Made by a program: the position numbers and the translations under genes
The notes under the pieces: model-generated
Database searches by the model: none
What the model was told of the DNA's origin: nothing
What the model saw: only the letters and a program-made list of their open reading frames with translations
Assembly: GCF_021513195.1 (NCBI RefSeq)
Contig: NZ_CP090974.1
Location: forward strand, 1,438,001-1,502,000
Source: Shewanella sp. OMA3-2
GTDB taxonomy: Bacteria > Pseudomonadota > Gammaproteobacteria > Enterobacterales > Shewanellaceae
DNA: 64,000 nt
Reading direction: 5' to 3'
Shown here: in pieces, positions 40,372 through 49,851 of the stretch
How positions within the stretch are numbered: the first letter of the stretch is position 1
Layout of the letters: the number at the start of each line of letters is the position of its first letter

Positions 40372-41003
40372 TGGCTGACGTTAAAGAACTTAAACAGGTT
40401 CTGACTGGACCGATTATCAATAACAACCCAATTGCATTGCAAATATTGGGTGTTTGTAGTGCCCTGGCTGTTACCACTAAGCTTGAGACTGCATTGGTAA
40501 TGACGATTGCTTTAACTGCGGTAACAGCGTTTTCTAACCTGTTTATCTCGCTTATTCGTAATCATATTCCAAGCAGTGTGCGTATTATTGTACAGATGAC
40601 CATTATTGCCTCACTGGTAATCGTGGTTGACCAAGTACTACAAGCTTATGCTTATGCTATTTCTAAACAGTTATCAGTATTCGTAGGTTTGATTATTACT
40701 AACTGTATTGTAATGGGACGAGCTGAAGCTTATGCAATGAAAACGCCTCCAATGATGAGCTTTATGGATGGTATCGGTAACGGTTTAGGTTACGGTGTTA
40801 TTTTATTGTCTGTAGGTTTTTTCCGTGAATTATTTGGTAATGGTTCATTATTCGGCGTAGAAATCCTCAGCAAAATCTCTGACGGTGGCTGGTACCAACC
40901 TAACGGTTTGTTACTGCTTCCACCAAGTGCGTTCTTCTTGATCGGTGGTTTTATCTGGCTGATCCGTACGTATAAGCCAGAGCAAGTTGAAGCAAAAGGG
41001 TAA
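40371..41003 (+). CDS. nqrD: Na+-NQR subunit D
   Basis: 210-residue membrane subunit with six predicted helices. Together with NqrE it forms an inverted pair that coordinates a membrane-embedded 2Fe-2S centre in recent structures. Conserved [13 protein letters not shown] contains the ligand-region cysteine. Start overlaps the nqrC stop. Confidence 0.95.
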   Translation: MADVKELKQVLTGPIINNNPIALQILGVCSALAVTTKLETALVMTIALTAVTAFSNLFISLIRNHIPSSVRIIVQMTIIASLVIVVDQVLQAYAYAISKQLSVFVGLIITNCIVMGRAEAYAMKTPPMMSFMDGIGNGLGYGVILLSVGFFRELFGNGSLFGVEILSKISDGGWYQPNGLLLLPPSAFFLIGGFIWLIRTYKPEQVEAKG

Positions 41004-41008
41004 ACGCA

Positions 41009-41617
41009 ATGGAACATTATATTAGTTTATTAATTCGCTCCGTTTTCATTGAAAATATGGCGCTAGCCTTCTTCTTAGGTATGTGTACTTTCTTAGCTGT
41101 GTCTAAAAAAGTGACTACTGCGATGGGCCTAGGTGTTGCAGTTATCGTGGTATTGGCTATCTCGGTTCCTGCTAACCAAATTATTTATCAAGGTTTACTT
41201 GCGCCAGGTGCTTTAGCTTGGGCAGGTATTCCGGAAGCTGATTTAAGCTTCTTGAAGTTCATTACCTTCATCGGTGTGATTGCAGCGCTTGTACAAATTT
41301 TGGAAATGGCATTAGATAAATACTTTCCACCTTTATACAATGCATTGGGTATTTTCTTACCATTGATTACTGTTAACTGTGCAATTTTCGGTGCAGTATC
41401 ATTTATGGTAGAGCGTGACTATAACCTAGGCGAAAGCGTAGTGTTTGGTATCGGCTCTGGTATCGGTTGGGCGTTAGCAATTGTATTGTTAGCGGGTATC
41501 CGTGAGAAAATGAAGTATTCTGATGTGCCAAATGGCTTACGTGGCTTAGGTATTACCTTTGTTACCGCTGGTCTTATGGCTTTGGGTTTCATGTCGTTCT
41601 CTGGTGTTTCTTTGTAA
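41009..41617 (+). CDS. nqrE: Na+-NQR subunit E
   Basis: 202-residue homologue of NqrD with opposite membrane topology, likewise with six helices. VNCAIFGAV carries the conserved cysteine of the shared 2Fe-2S site, with [11 protein letters not shown] in the first half. Five bases after nqrD. Confidence 0.95.
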   Translation: MEHYISLLIRSVFIENMALAFFLGMCTFLAVSKKVTTAMGLGVAVIVVLAISVPANQIIYQGLLAPGALAWAGIPEADLSFLKFITFIGVIAALVQILEMALDKYFPPLYNALGIFLPLITVNCAIFGAVSFMVERDYNLGESVVFGIGSGIGWALAIVLLAGIREKMKYSDVPNGLRGLGITFVTAGLMALGFMSFSGVSL

Positions 41618-41664
41618 GAAGTGCTGAGACGAAGTATTAATTTGAACCTTTAAGGAATAAGTGA

Positions 41665-42912
41665 ATGGGTATTCTTGAATCTACTCCAATAGATGTTTAT
41701 CTAGGTGTGAGTATGTTTACCGTTATCGTACTGGTTTTGGTATTAGTGATTTTATTCGCTAAGTCTAAGCTAGTTGCTAGCGGTGATATCACCATTAGTA
41801 TCAATGGTGATGCAGACAAAGCAATTAAAACAGGTGCCGGTGGTAAGTTACTGGGTGCCTTAGCCAACAATGGTATTTTCGTATCAAGTGCATGTGGTGG
41901 CGGTGGCTCATGTGGTCAATGCCGTGTGATGATTAAATCTGGTGGTGGTGATATTTTACCAACAGAACTAGATCACATCAGTAAAGGCGAAGCCCGCCAA
42001 GGTTGTCGTTTGTCATGTCAGGTCAACGTAAAAAGTGACATGGACATTGAATTAGACGAAGAAATTTTCGGCATCAAAAAGTGGGAATGTGCGGTTATCT
42101 CTAACGATAACAAAGCCACTTTCATTAAAGAGCTTAAGCTGCAAATTCCTGATGGCGAAACAGTGCCATTCCGTGCCGGCGGTTATATTCAAATTGAAGC
42201 ACCAGCTCATCATGTCAAATATGCTGAGTTTGAAGTACCTGAACAGTATCGTGGCGACTGGGAACATTTTGGTTTCTTCAAGCTAGAGTCAAAAGTCGAC
42301 GAAGAAACCATTCGTGCATACTCAATGGCTAACTATCCAGAAGAGTTTGGTATTATTATGTTGAACGTGCGTATTGCTACGCCACCACCACGTAATTTGA
42401 CCTTACCTTGTGGTAAAATGTCTTCGTACATTTGGAGTCTGAAAGCGGGTGATAAAGTCACTATTTCTGGTCCTTTTGGTGAGTTCTTCGCTAAAGATAC
42501 AGATGCAGAGATGGTCTTTATTGGTGGTGGAGCAGGTATGGCGCCAATGCGCTCTCATATCTTCGACCAACTTAAACGCTTAAACTCTAAACGTAAGATC
42601 AGTTTTTGGTACGGTGCACGCTCTAAGCGTGAAATGTTCTATGTAGAAGATTTCGACGGCCTTGCTGCTGAAAACGATAACTTTAAATGGCATGTAGCTT
42701 TGTCTGATCCTCAAGCTGAAGATAACTGGACGGGTTACACAGGTTTTATTCATAACGTATTGTATGAAAACTATCTACGTGACCATGATGCGCCAGAAGA
42801 TTGTGAGTTCTACATGTGTGGACCTCCAATGATGAACGCAGCAGTTATTGGTATGTTAAAAGATTTAGGCGTTGAAGATGAGAACATCTTATTAGATGAC
42901 TTCGGCGGTTAA
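41665..42912 (+). CDS. nqrF: Na+-NQR subunit F (NADH dehydrogenase subunit)
   Basis: 415 residues: one N-terminal membrane helix (12-32), a ferredoxin-type 2Fe-2S domain with Cys77, Cys83, Cys86 and Cys118, then a ferredoxin-reductase module binding FAD (RAYSMANYP) and NADH ([11 protein letters not shown]). It accepts electrons from NADH and passes them to NqrC. TTTAAGGAAT upstream. Last gene of the core operon, with a terminator after it. Confidence 0.96.
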   Translation: MGILESTPIDVYLGVSMFTVIVLVLVLVILFAKSKLVASGDITISINGDADKAIKTGAGGKLLGALANNGIFVSSACGGGGSCGQCRVMIKSGGGDILPTELDHISKGEARQGCRLSCQVNVKSDMDIELDEEIFGIKKWECAVISNDNKATFIKELKLQIPDGETVPFRAGGYIQIEAPAHHVKYAEFEVPEQYRGDWEHFGFFKLESKVDEETIRAYSMANYPEEFGIIMLNVRIATPPPRNLTLPCGKMSSYIWSLKAGDKVTISGPFGEFFAKDTDAEMVFIGGGAGMAPMRSHIFDQLKRLNSKRKISFWYGARSKREMFYVEDFDGLAAENDNFKWHVALSDPQAEDNWTGYTGFIHNVLYENYLRDHDAPEDCEFYMCGPPMMNAAVIGMLKDLGVEDENILLDDFGG

Positions 42913-42922
42913 TATCAATTAA

Positions 42923-42955
42923 ATTAAGGTGCTAAATATAGCACCTTAATTTTTT
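42923..42955 (+). terminator. intrinsic terminator after nqrF
   Basis: ATTAAGGTGCTA pairs with TAGCACCTTAAT (12 bp, 4-nt loop) and continues into TTTTT. Partial read-through could feed apbE. Confidence 0.82.
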
Positions 42956-43011
42956 ATAGATTGCAGTATGCATTAGCTACTGCAATTTTTTGTTTTATGG
43001 GATAGTTCATT

Positions 43012-44022
43012 ATGGCTACATCAATTAAATTATTCTTGCTTATCCTTATTGCTTGCACAGTTACTGCCTGTACTCAGCCTGAGACAACCATTAAATTGGA
43101 AGGGCGAACAATGGGTACCACTTATCATATTACTTTGGTTACTAACGAGCATTTACCACCAGCCCAAATGTTACAAACAGAAATTGATATGGCTCTTGAA
43201 ATGGTCAATAACCAAATGTCTACCTACCGACCAAATTCTGAACTATCTCGCTTTAATCAGTTACAAATTAGACAAGGTGTTGATGTCTCGACCGATACTC
43301 TTTTAGTGGTAAAAGAAGGGATCCGTCTTTATGAGATAACCGATGGGGCTTTAGATATAACGTTAGGGCCGTTGGTTAACTTGTGGGGTTTTGGGCCTGA
43401 TAAACGCCCAACGACTATTCCGACAGCCAAAGCAATAAGTGATGCCAAAGCAAAAACCGGCATAAATGAGTTAACAATTGAAGGTAACAAGTTGGTTAAA
43501 CATAATGCCGATTTATATGTTGATCTATCTTCAATAGCCAAAGGCTTTGGTGTTGATAAAGTGGCATCTTTATTAGATAAGTATCAAATAGAAGGCTATT
43601 TAGTTGAGATTGGTGGTGAAATTAGCACCAAAGGCACTAAGTTTGATGGCTCGCCTTGGCGGATCGCAATAGAAAAACCAGCTGAAGACGGCCAGGAAGT
43701 GCAGCAAGTTATAGAACTTGGTACAATAGCGCTAGCGACATCGGGTGACTATCGTATTTATTATGAAGAAAACGGCGAGCGTTTTACCCATTTAATTGAT
43801 CCTCGTACTGGTTATCCTATTAAGCACAAATTAGCTTCAGCAACCGTACTACATAAAAGCTCAATGACAGCAGATGGTTATGCTACTGCAATGATGGTAT
43901 TGGGGACAGAGGCATCATTAGCACTTGCCAAAGAGCAAAATTTAGCAATAATGCTGATTGAAAAGCAGGAACAAGGTTATCAAGTTTTTTATAGTGAGGC
44001 CTTTAAGCCTTATCTTGATTGA
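43012..44022 (+). CDS. apbE: FAD:protein FMN transferase (flavin attachment to NqrB/NqrC)
   Basis: Mg-dependent periplasmic enzyme that splits FAD and attaches FMN to threonine in SGAT motifs, here NqrB and NqrC. 336 residues with a lipobox (TVTAC, Cys20), so membrane-anchored. It shows the ApbE motifs GRTMGTTYHI, DLSSIAKGFGVDK and the C-terminal THLIDPRTGYP with metal-binding DG at SMTADGYATAM. Position directly after nqrF indicates a dedicated maturation role. Confidence 0.95.
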   Translation: MATSIKLFLLILIACTVTACTQPETTIKLEGRTMGTTYHITLVTNEHLPPAQMLQTEIDMALEMVNNQMSTYRPNSELSRFNQLQIRQGVDVSTDTLLVVKEGIRLYEITDGALDITLGPLVNLWGFGPDKRPTTIPTAKAISDAKAKTGINELTIEGNKLVKHNADLYVDLSSIAKGFGVDKVASLLDKYQIEGYLVEIGGEISTKGTKFDGSPWRIAIEKPAEDGQEVQQVIELGTIALATSGDYRIYYEENGERFTHLIDPRTGYPIKHKLASATVLHKSSMTADGYATAMMVLGTEASLALAKEQNLAIMLIEKQEQGYQVFYSEAFKPYLD

Positions 44023-44043
44023 TCCATTAAACTGGAGTCCGAA

Positions 44044-44265
44044 ATGAGCACATTTATTGCTGCGTTTGTGGTGTTATTAGTTTTTTTCTTATTAATGTCT
44101 ATTGGCTATATTATTAAGAAAAAAGCAGTGGAAGGAAGCTGTGGAGGCCTAGGTGTACTGGGTATCGAAAAAGCCTGTGACTGCGATGACCCCTGCGATA
44201 AACGTAAACGTCGAATGGCAGAAGAAGAGCGCCGTGACAAGTTAGCGCAAAATAGAATTATCTAA
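44044..44265 (+). CDS. nqrM: NQR maturation factor NqrM (DUF539)
   Basis: 73 residues: one N-terminal membrane helix (about 4-24) and a cytoplasmic cysteine cluster, Cys33, Cys45, Cys47 and Cys51 (GSCGGLG, ACDCDDPC). NqrM is needed to load iron for the NqrD/NqrE centre. The pattern and the position after apbE match, although the gene is often missed because it is short. Followed by a nested hairpin. Confidence 0.92.
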   Translation: MSTFIAAFVVLLVFFLLMSIGYIIKKKAVEGSCGGLGVLGIEKACDCDDPCDKRKRRMAEEERRDKLAQNRII

Positions 44266-44290
44266 CTTATTTTATTAGAGTTAATACAGT

Positions 44291-44337
44291 TTATCATATA
44301 ACAGCACACAACAAAGTGGGCTGTTTTTATATGATAA
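44291..44337 (+). terminator. nested hairpin after nqrM
   Basis: An outer stem TTATCATAT / ATATGATAA encloses CAGC / GCTG, with GCTGTTTTT providing the T-run. It probably terminates the nqr-apbE-nqrM unit. The rest of the 270-bp gap to greA shows only A+T-rich sequence. Confidence 0.6.
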
Positions 44338-44538
44338 CATTGAAATTTACTGTCTTTGGCAGCATTTTTACTTATCTTACTAGCAAGTCAGTAAAAGCTT
44401 AGGTAAGCTGTTGCTCATTATCTATTTATATCCCTGTCGTTTTACTTGTAGGTTTTAAAGTAAATCATTTCAAACGATTATTATTGTGTTGATATTTTAT
44501 CGACACGGGATGCTTTTGTTTTATGGAGATCATTTAAC

Positions 44539-45015
44539 ATGAATAAAGTTCCAATGACTGTTGTTGGTGCTGATCAATTACGCAAAGAATTAGACATCTT
44601 AAAGTTTGATCGTCGCCCTAAAATTACAGAAGCAATCGCTTCGGCGCGTGAGCTTGGTGATTTAAAAGAAAATGCAGAATATCATGCAGCGCGTGAAGAC
44701 CAAGGAATATGCGAAGCTCGTATTCGTGATATTGAAGGTAAACTGTCTAATGTGCAGATTATTGATGTCACTAAAATAGAGAATACTGGCCGAGTTATCT
44801 TTGGTACTACTGTTAGTATTCTCAATATCAATACTGATGCTGAAGTTACCTACCGAATTGTTGGTGATGATGAAGCTGATATCAAACAGAATTTAATTTC
44901 TGTTAACTCACCTATCGCCCGTGGACTTATTGGCAAGAACGAAGGTGATGAAGTCGGTATAGCAACTCCTGGTGGCATCACTGATTATGAAATATTATCG
45001 GTTAAATATATCTAA
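44539..45015 (+). CDS. greA: transcript cleavage factor GreA
   Basis: Rescues backtracked RNA polymerase by inducing cleavage of the nascent 3' end. 158 residues, exactly the E. coli length. The N-terminal coiled coil has the acidic tip [13 protein letters not shown], and the C-terminal FKBP-like domain contains [20 protein letters not shown] ribosome site. The [10 protein letters not shown] tip and length favour GreA over GreB. Confidence 0.96.
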   Translation: MNKVPMTVVGADQLRKELDILKFDRRPKITEAIASARELGDLKENAEYHAAREDQGICEARIRDIEGKLSNVQIIDVTKIENTGRVIFGTTVSILNINTDAEVTYRIVGDDEADIKQNLISVNSPIARGLIGKNEGDEVGIATPGGITDYEILSVKYI

Positions 45016-45052
45016 CTGTTAATAATATTTGAGATTACTGCGTAAGCCTATG

Positions 45053-45084
45053 AAGCACTTAATTTAAATTATTAAGTGCTTTTT
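45053..45084 (+). terminator. intrinsic terminator of greA
   Basis: AAGCACTTAAT pairs with ATTAAGTGCTT across seven bases and ends in a short T-run, 37 bp after the stop. Confidence 0.78.
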
Positions 45085-45247
45085 GTTATATGCAGAATAA
45101 TTAATTTGCTGAATATGACAAGTACAGTTAGTATCTGAATAATATAAGTGCAACATATTTAGCACAGCATTGCTTGTAAATTATATTAGTGATTTATGAT
45201 CCACGGCAATAATGAGCAGCAACACAAATTAATGGGTTAAGGTCGAT

Positions 45248-45835
45248 ATGACGTTTTCTTGGGCAAAAGTATTATTGATCTTGATTGCAGTGGGGCTGAG
45301 CACTAGCTTCCTTGCCATTAATCATGTCGTTATTTCAGCTCAATTAAATTCGTCTGTAACACCTATCTGCACGAGTACCCCTGCTAATATTAATGTCATT
45401 GATAATTGTGATCTTACTTACCATCAATTAAATCAGTCTGAGGGAAATTATCCAGGGGCTATCGACTTAGCGATAAGTAGCGATAATGCGTCCAATAATA
45501 TACTAATAATTAATGATACTTCATTACTCGATGCAATCGGTATCGTCAGTGTTAACACTAAATCGACTCCACTCCCTAGCTCTAATGACATTCATTATGT
45601 TCCTACCTATTCTGCTCGCTATATTAACTTGGCCCAACATCATTTAGATGAAATTAAACCAAGCTATCTTTTAGCATACGAATTTACGTCCCCTCCAATA
45701 CCAAGCCTGGTAATTGGTTACCAAGTTGATTTTAGTCCTCAACTCGACTGGACTTTATCAACAGTATCATCTCCTTCAAGACTTTCCGGTTGGAAAGAGT
45801 CAAATTTACTCTTCGTTCATACTCATATTTGTTAA
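45248..45835 (+). CDS. unrecognised membrane-anchored or secreted protein
   Basis: 195 residues that I do not recognise. A hydrophobic N terminus (about 6-26, WAKVLLILIAVGLSTSFLAI) suggests a signal anchor or uncleaved signal peptide. The remainder is polar, rich in Ser, Asn and Ile, and has three cysteines (PICTST, DNCDLTY, final HTHIC). A repeated pattern of extended segments suggests a periplasmic beta-rich fold. AAGGTC precedes the ATG by four bases. It lies between greA and secD on the same strand, but a terminator precedes it and about 145 bp follow, so it may be its own unit. Confidence 0.6.
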   Translation: MTFSWAKVLLILIAVGLSTSFLAINHVVISAQLNSSVTPICTSTPANINVIDNCDLTYHQLNQSEGNYPGAIDLAISSDNASNNILIINDTSLLDAIGIVSVNTKSTPLPSSNDIHYVPTYSARYINLAQHHLDEIKPSYLLAYEFTSPPIPSLVIGYQVDFSPQLDWTLSTVSSPSRLSGWKESNLLFVHTHIC

Positions 45836-45979
45836 ACACATAACACTGCATTAAAAATTGTCATTAGCTGTTGCTAATGAATTTTTCCGTGAGCGGTAGC
45901 ATGGCAATAAGTGCCGTTAGGGCTCCGGTGTGTTGTTAGCGTGGATTTATTTATCCGCGATGTTGTGAGATAAACTGTT

Positions 45980-47790
45980 ATGAAATTTAAACCCAAAAAG
46001 AATTTATTAAACCATTACTCCCAATGGAAATATTGGCTGCTTATAACTACCTTAGTTATATTGTTTTTAAGTGCGCTTCCGTCTTGGTATGGTGAAGATG
46101 CGGCAGTACAACTGTCAATAAAATCATCAAACACCATACTTTCTGAAGATGTTTATCAGGTATTAAATCAAGCAGGTATTAGTAGTAAACGCATTGAGCA
46201 AAAGCAACAGGACATATTGGTCGTGTTGCAAGATCCCGAGCAACAAACGCTTGCTAAAAACACCTTAGCTACTGAATTTGAACAACAGGCTCAAGTGACA
46301 CTGTCCTTGTCGCCTGCGGCGCCAAGTTGGCTATTAAATATGGGATTTGAACCGATCAAATTAGGCCTCGATTTACGTGGTGGTGTGCAGTTTTTATTGG
46401 ATGTTGACTTAGACTTAATATTTAACCAACAAAGTATTATGGTCAGTGACTCGCTAAAGCAATTTGTCAGAAAACAACATTTAGTGGGTGTCAATATTCG
46501 CCCTGGTGACAATGCTGAAGTGACGGTCAACATTAGCTCTGCTGAAGGCCGAGGGCAAATAAGACAATTTCTCGCAGAGCAATATCCATTATGGCAAGTT
46601 ACAGGGCAGCAGAACACATTACATGTGGCTTTAGCAGATAATGAGAAAGTGAAGATCACTCATTTAACTGTTCAACAGAACTTACAAATTATGCGCAGCC
46701 GGATTGAAGAGTTGGGCATCACTGAGGCTCTGGTACAGCGTCAAGGTGAAAACCGTATCCGTATTGAGCTGCCTGGTGTACAGGATCCCGCTAGCGCTAA
46801 AAATGTCATTGGTGCCACTGCCAGTTTAGCTTTTTATCCTGTGATGGGTATCGGTTCAGTTAACTCTATCATGTTAAAGGATGAAGCTGACAATCCTATT
46901 TTTGTAGCGAGGAAGCCTGTATTAGGTGGCGATCATATTATTGATGCACGCGCCGCTACAGGGGATTTTGGTATGGCGAAAGTGAACATCAGCCTTGACT
47001 CGGCTGGAGGGAAACTGATGTCTGACTTTTCTCGCGATAATATTGGTAAACCCATGGCTACTTCTTATAGTGAGTACAGTCGTAATACTCAGGGTAAATC
47101 ACAGCAGACGACTAAAATAATCAGTGTGGCAACGATTCAAAGCCAGTTAGGTAATAATTTCGAAATAACCGGTGTGGGTAACCATCAAGAAGCACAGCAA
47201 TTGGCGTTGTTATTACGGGCTGGTTCTATGACTGCCCGGTGACAATTATAGAGGAGCGTACAATCGGCCCAAGTTTAGGCGCTGAAAATATTGTCAATGG
47301 TTTTGCTGCATTAGCATTAGGAATGGCATTAACATTGTTGTTTATGGCCTGTTGGTACCGGCGTTTAGGCTGGGTCGCTAATATTGCGCTAATTGCCAAT
47401 ATGGTGATGTTATTTGGTTTATTAGCATTAATTCCAGGTGCAGTATTAACGTTACCAGGTATCGCTGGGTTAGTGCTTACTGTCGGTATGGCCGTAGATA
47501 CTAACGTGCTTATTTTTGAGCGTATAAAAGATAAGCTAGCAGAAGGTCGAAGTTTTGCTAGTGCTATCGATGTAGGCTTTAATAGTGCTTTCTCAACAAT
47601 ATTTGATGCCAACTTCACCACTATGATCACCGCCGTAGTACTATTTTCTATCGGAAATGGTCCCATTCAAGGTTTTGCGTTAACGCTAGGGTTAGGCTTA
47701 CTAACCAGCATGTTTACCGGCATTTTTGCATCTCGTGCCATCATCAATTTAGTATACGGCCGCGATACTCGTCGTGCGATAAAGGTGTAA
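45980..47790 (+). pseudogene. secD: SecD-like translocase subunit, split by frameshift
   Basis: Part one (45980-47242, 420 residues) has TM1 (about 16-36), the GLDLRGGVQFLLDVD motif and the periplasmic domain, and ends LLLRAGSMTAR. Part two (47239-47790, 183 residues) begins at GTG with IIEERTIGPSLGAENI and holds helices 2-6 (GLVLTVGMAVDTNVLIFERI). One extra C (CCCC for CCC near 47237) would give AGSMTAPVTIIEERT and a 603-residue protein (E. coli SecD 615). The break is exactly between the periplasmic domain and the membrane bundle, and the stop and restart overlap (GTGA). It could be two coupled proteins, a lesion or a sequencing indel. The yajC-linked copy expected in Shewanella is not in this window. 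Confidence 0.85.
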
Positions 47791-47794
47791 TACA

Positions 47795-48718
47795 ATGAAC
47801 TCATCTCACATGAATAACACGATAGATAAACTTACGTTTTTGACCACGTGGCGCCATGCATCAAGCATACTTTCTATTGTGTTGATGTTGCTATCGCTCA
47901 GTGTGATAGGCGTCAAAGGATTTAATTGGGGCTTAGATTTTACCGGTGGAGTTGTCACTGAAATTCAATTAGATAAACGCATTACCGCCAGTGAAATCCA
48001 ACCATTAATGGTCGCAGCTTACCATCAGGACGTGAGTGTTATTTCTGCCAGTGAGCCAGGGCGATGGGTACTGCGTTATGCCAATATCCCAGATGAAAAT
48101 CAACGTCCCGAATTACTCACAGTATTGGCACCACTGCAAAGTGAAATTTCTATATTAAACAGCAGTATTGTTGGTCCTCAAGTTGGCCAGGAGTTAGTTG
48201 AACAAGGTGGTTTAGCTTTACTAGTGGCGATGTTATCTATTATGGGATACCTAAGTTATCGTTTTGAATGGCGTTTAGCATCCGGTGCCTTATTAGCTTT
48301 AGTGCATGATGTCATATTTGTATTAGCATTTTTTGCTTTAAGCCAAATGGAATTCAATTTAACCGTATTAGCGGCAATATTGGCCATTTTGGGTTATTCA
48401 CTTAACGATTCTATTATTATTGCAGACAGGATACGTGAGCAATTAGTGATTAAGCCTCAGTGGAAAATAGCTGATATTAACAATTTGGCGATTAAATCGA
48501 CATTTTCGCGTACTATGGTGACATCTGGAACAACATTATTAACAGTTGTGGCACTGTGGATTATGGGCGGGGCACCGCTAGAAGGTTTTTCAATTGCGAT
48601 GTTTATCGGGATTCTAACGGGGACATGGTCATCAATTTCTATTGGGGCGACATTTCCTGAGTTACTGGGTTTAAAGGCTGAGCATTACTTAGTTGTACCG
48701 CTACCCGATACGCCATAA
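47795..48718 (+). CDS. secF: SecF-like translocase subunit
   Basis: 307 residues with six helices and the SecF signatures GLDFTGG, SIVGPQVGQEL, LGYSLNDSIIIADRIRE and the final helix. Works with SecD to complete protein export and use the proton or sodium gradient. Start with AAGGTG upstream, four bases after secD. This pair lacks yajC and so is probably a second set, as Vibrio and Shewanella relatives often have two, sometimes Na+-coupled. Confidence 0.92.
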   Translation: MNSSHMNNTIDKLTFLTTWRHASSILSIVLMLLSLSVIGVKGFNWGLDFTGGVVTEIQLDKRITASEIQPLMVAAYHQDVSVISASEPGRWVLRYANIPDENQRPELLTVLAPLQSEISILNSSIVGPQVGQELVEQGGLALLVAMLSIMGYLSYRFEWRLASGALLALVHDVIFVLAFFALSQMEFNLTVLAAILAILGYSLNDSIIIADRIREQLVIKPQWKIADINNLAIKSTFSRTMVTSGTTLLTVVALWIMGGAPLEGFSIAMFIGILTGTWSSISIGATFPELLGLKAEHYLVVPLPDTP

Positions 48719-48736
48719 TAGTTGTGTTTTTTTAGC

Positions 48737-48770
48737 AATATAAAGCCGCTGAATTCAGCGGCTTTATATT
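48737..48770. terminator. 34-bp perfect palindrome between secF and yhbY
   Basis: AATATAAAGCCGCTGAA is followed by its exact reverse complement with no spacer. It lies 18 bp after secF and 15 bp after the minus-strand yhbY stop. Neither side has a long T-run beyond the TTTATATT arm, so as a terminator it is atypical. Confidence 0.7.
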
Positions 48771-48785
48771 AACTAAAATAGCAGA

Positions 48786-49085
48786 CTATTTTGCTTTTGG
48801 AATGGCAATCTTCATTTCTGCTGATTGACGGAAGATAACTAAAATATGACCGATAGTTTGCACTTTCGTAGACTGAGTTTCACGTACAATGGCGTCAACG
48901 ATGGCATTTTTAAGTTCTCTATCAGAAGAGGCAACTTTTACTTTGATCAATTCATGATAACTAAGAGCGCTATCAATTTCAGCCAGAACACCTTCAGTCA
49001 AACCATTGGCACCAAGCATCACAACTGGCTTTAAATTGTGCGCTAAGCCTTTTAGATGCTGTTTTTGTTTGGTTGTTAAATTCAT
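48786..49085 (-). CDS. yhbY: YhbY, CRM-domain RNA-binding protein
   Basis: 99 residues. A single CRM domain with the GANGLTEGVL loop, as in the E. coli protein that associates with pre-50S particles. Divergent from rlmE, the same arrangement as in E. coli, where rlmE and ftsH follow. Role: 50S assembly. Confidence 0.94.
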   Translation of the reverse strand: MNLTTKQKQHLKGLAHNLKPVVMLGANGLTEGVLAEIDSALSYHELIKVKVASSDRELKNAIVDAIVRETQSTKVQTIGHILVIFRQSAEMKIAIPKAK

Positions 49086-49175
49086 TTATACCAACTTTTA
49101 CTGAGTTACTGTTGAAAAGCGGCTATTCTACCCTTATATAGTCTTTATGTAACTCTCAATCGTTGCGGAATGTTA

Positions 49176-49805
49176 ATGTCAGCTAAAAAACGTACAGCTA
49201 GCTCAAATCGCTGGATGCTAGAACACTTTGATGATCATTATGTTAAATTGGCTCAAAAACGAGGAATGCGTTCACGTGCAGCCTTTAAACTAGAAGAAAT
49301 TCAGCAAAAAGATCACTTGATTAAGTCAGGTATGACTGTAGTAGACTTAGGTGCGGCGCCTGGAGGTTGGTCTCAGGTTGCGGTTAAGTTAGCTGGAGAA
49401 AAGGGTAAAGTTATCGCCTGTGACATTTTACCCATGGATCCCATTGTCGGAGTTGATTTCTTGCAAGGGGATTTTAGAGAAGAAAAAGTACTCGAAGCTT
49501 TGCTTGACCGTGTAGGTGAAGCTAAAGTGGATGTGGTATTATCAGATATGGCACCCAATATGAGCGGTGCTGATGTCGTTGATCAACCACGAGCTATGTA
49601 TTTAGTTGAGTTGGCATTAGACATGTGTAGGCAAGTATTGGCTCCAAACGGCTGCTTTGCCGTCAAAGTCTTTCAGGGGGAGGGGTTTGACGACTATATG
49701 AAGTCGGTTAAACAAGTTTTCAAAGTAGTAAAAACCCGTAAACCAGACTCATCTAGGGCGCGCTCTAGAGAAGTCTATTTAGTGGCGACTGGTTACAAGT
49801 TGTAG
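49176..49805 (+). CDS. rlmE: 23S rRNA 2'-O-methyltransferase
   Basis: Methylates U2552 in the A loop of 23S rRNA. The ATG giving [13 protein letters not shown] yields 209 residues, the E. coli length; an ATG two codons earlier is less likely. SAM motif [12 protein letters not shown] and the catalytic acidic and lysine residues in [16 protein letters not shown] and [12 protein letters not shown] are present. Heat-shock partner of ftsH, 46 bp upstream of it. Confidence 0.96.
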   Translation: MSAKKRTASSNRWMLEHFDDHYVKLAQKRGMRSRAAFKLEEIQQKDHLIKSGMTVVDLGAAPGGWSQVAVKLAGEKGKVIACDILPMDPIVGVDFLQGDFREEKVLEALLDRVGEAKVDVVLSDMAPNMSGADVVDQPRAMYLVELALDMCRQVLAPNGCFAVKVFQGEGFDDYMKSVKQVFKVVKTRKPDSSRARSREVYLVATGYKL

Positions 49806-49851
49806 TAGTCTAATATCCATTATCGCAAGACTGTAATAGAGGTCTAATAAT

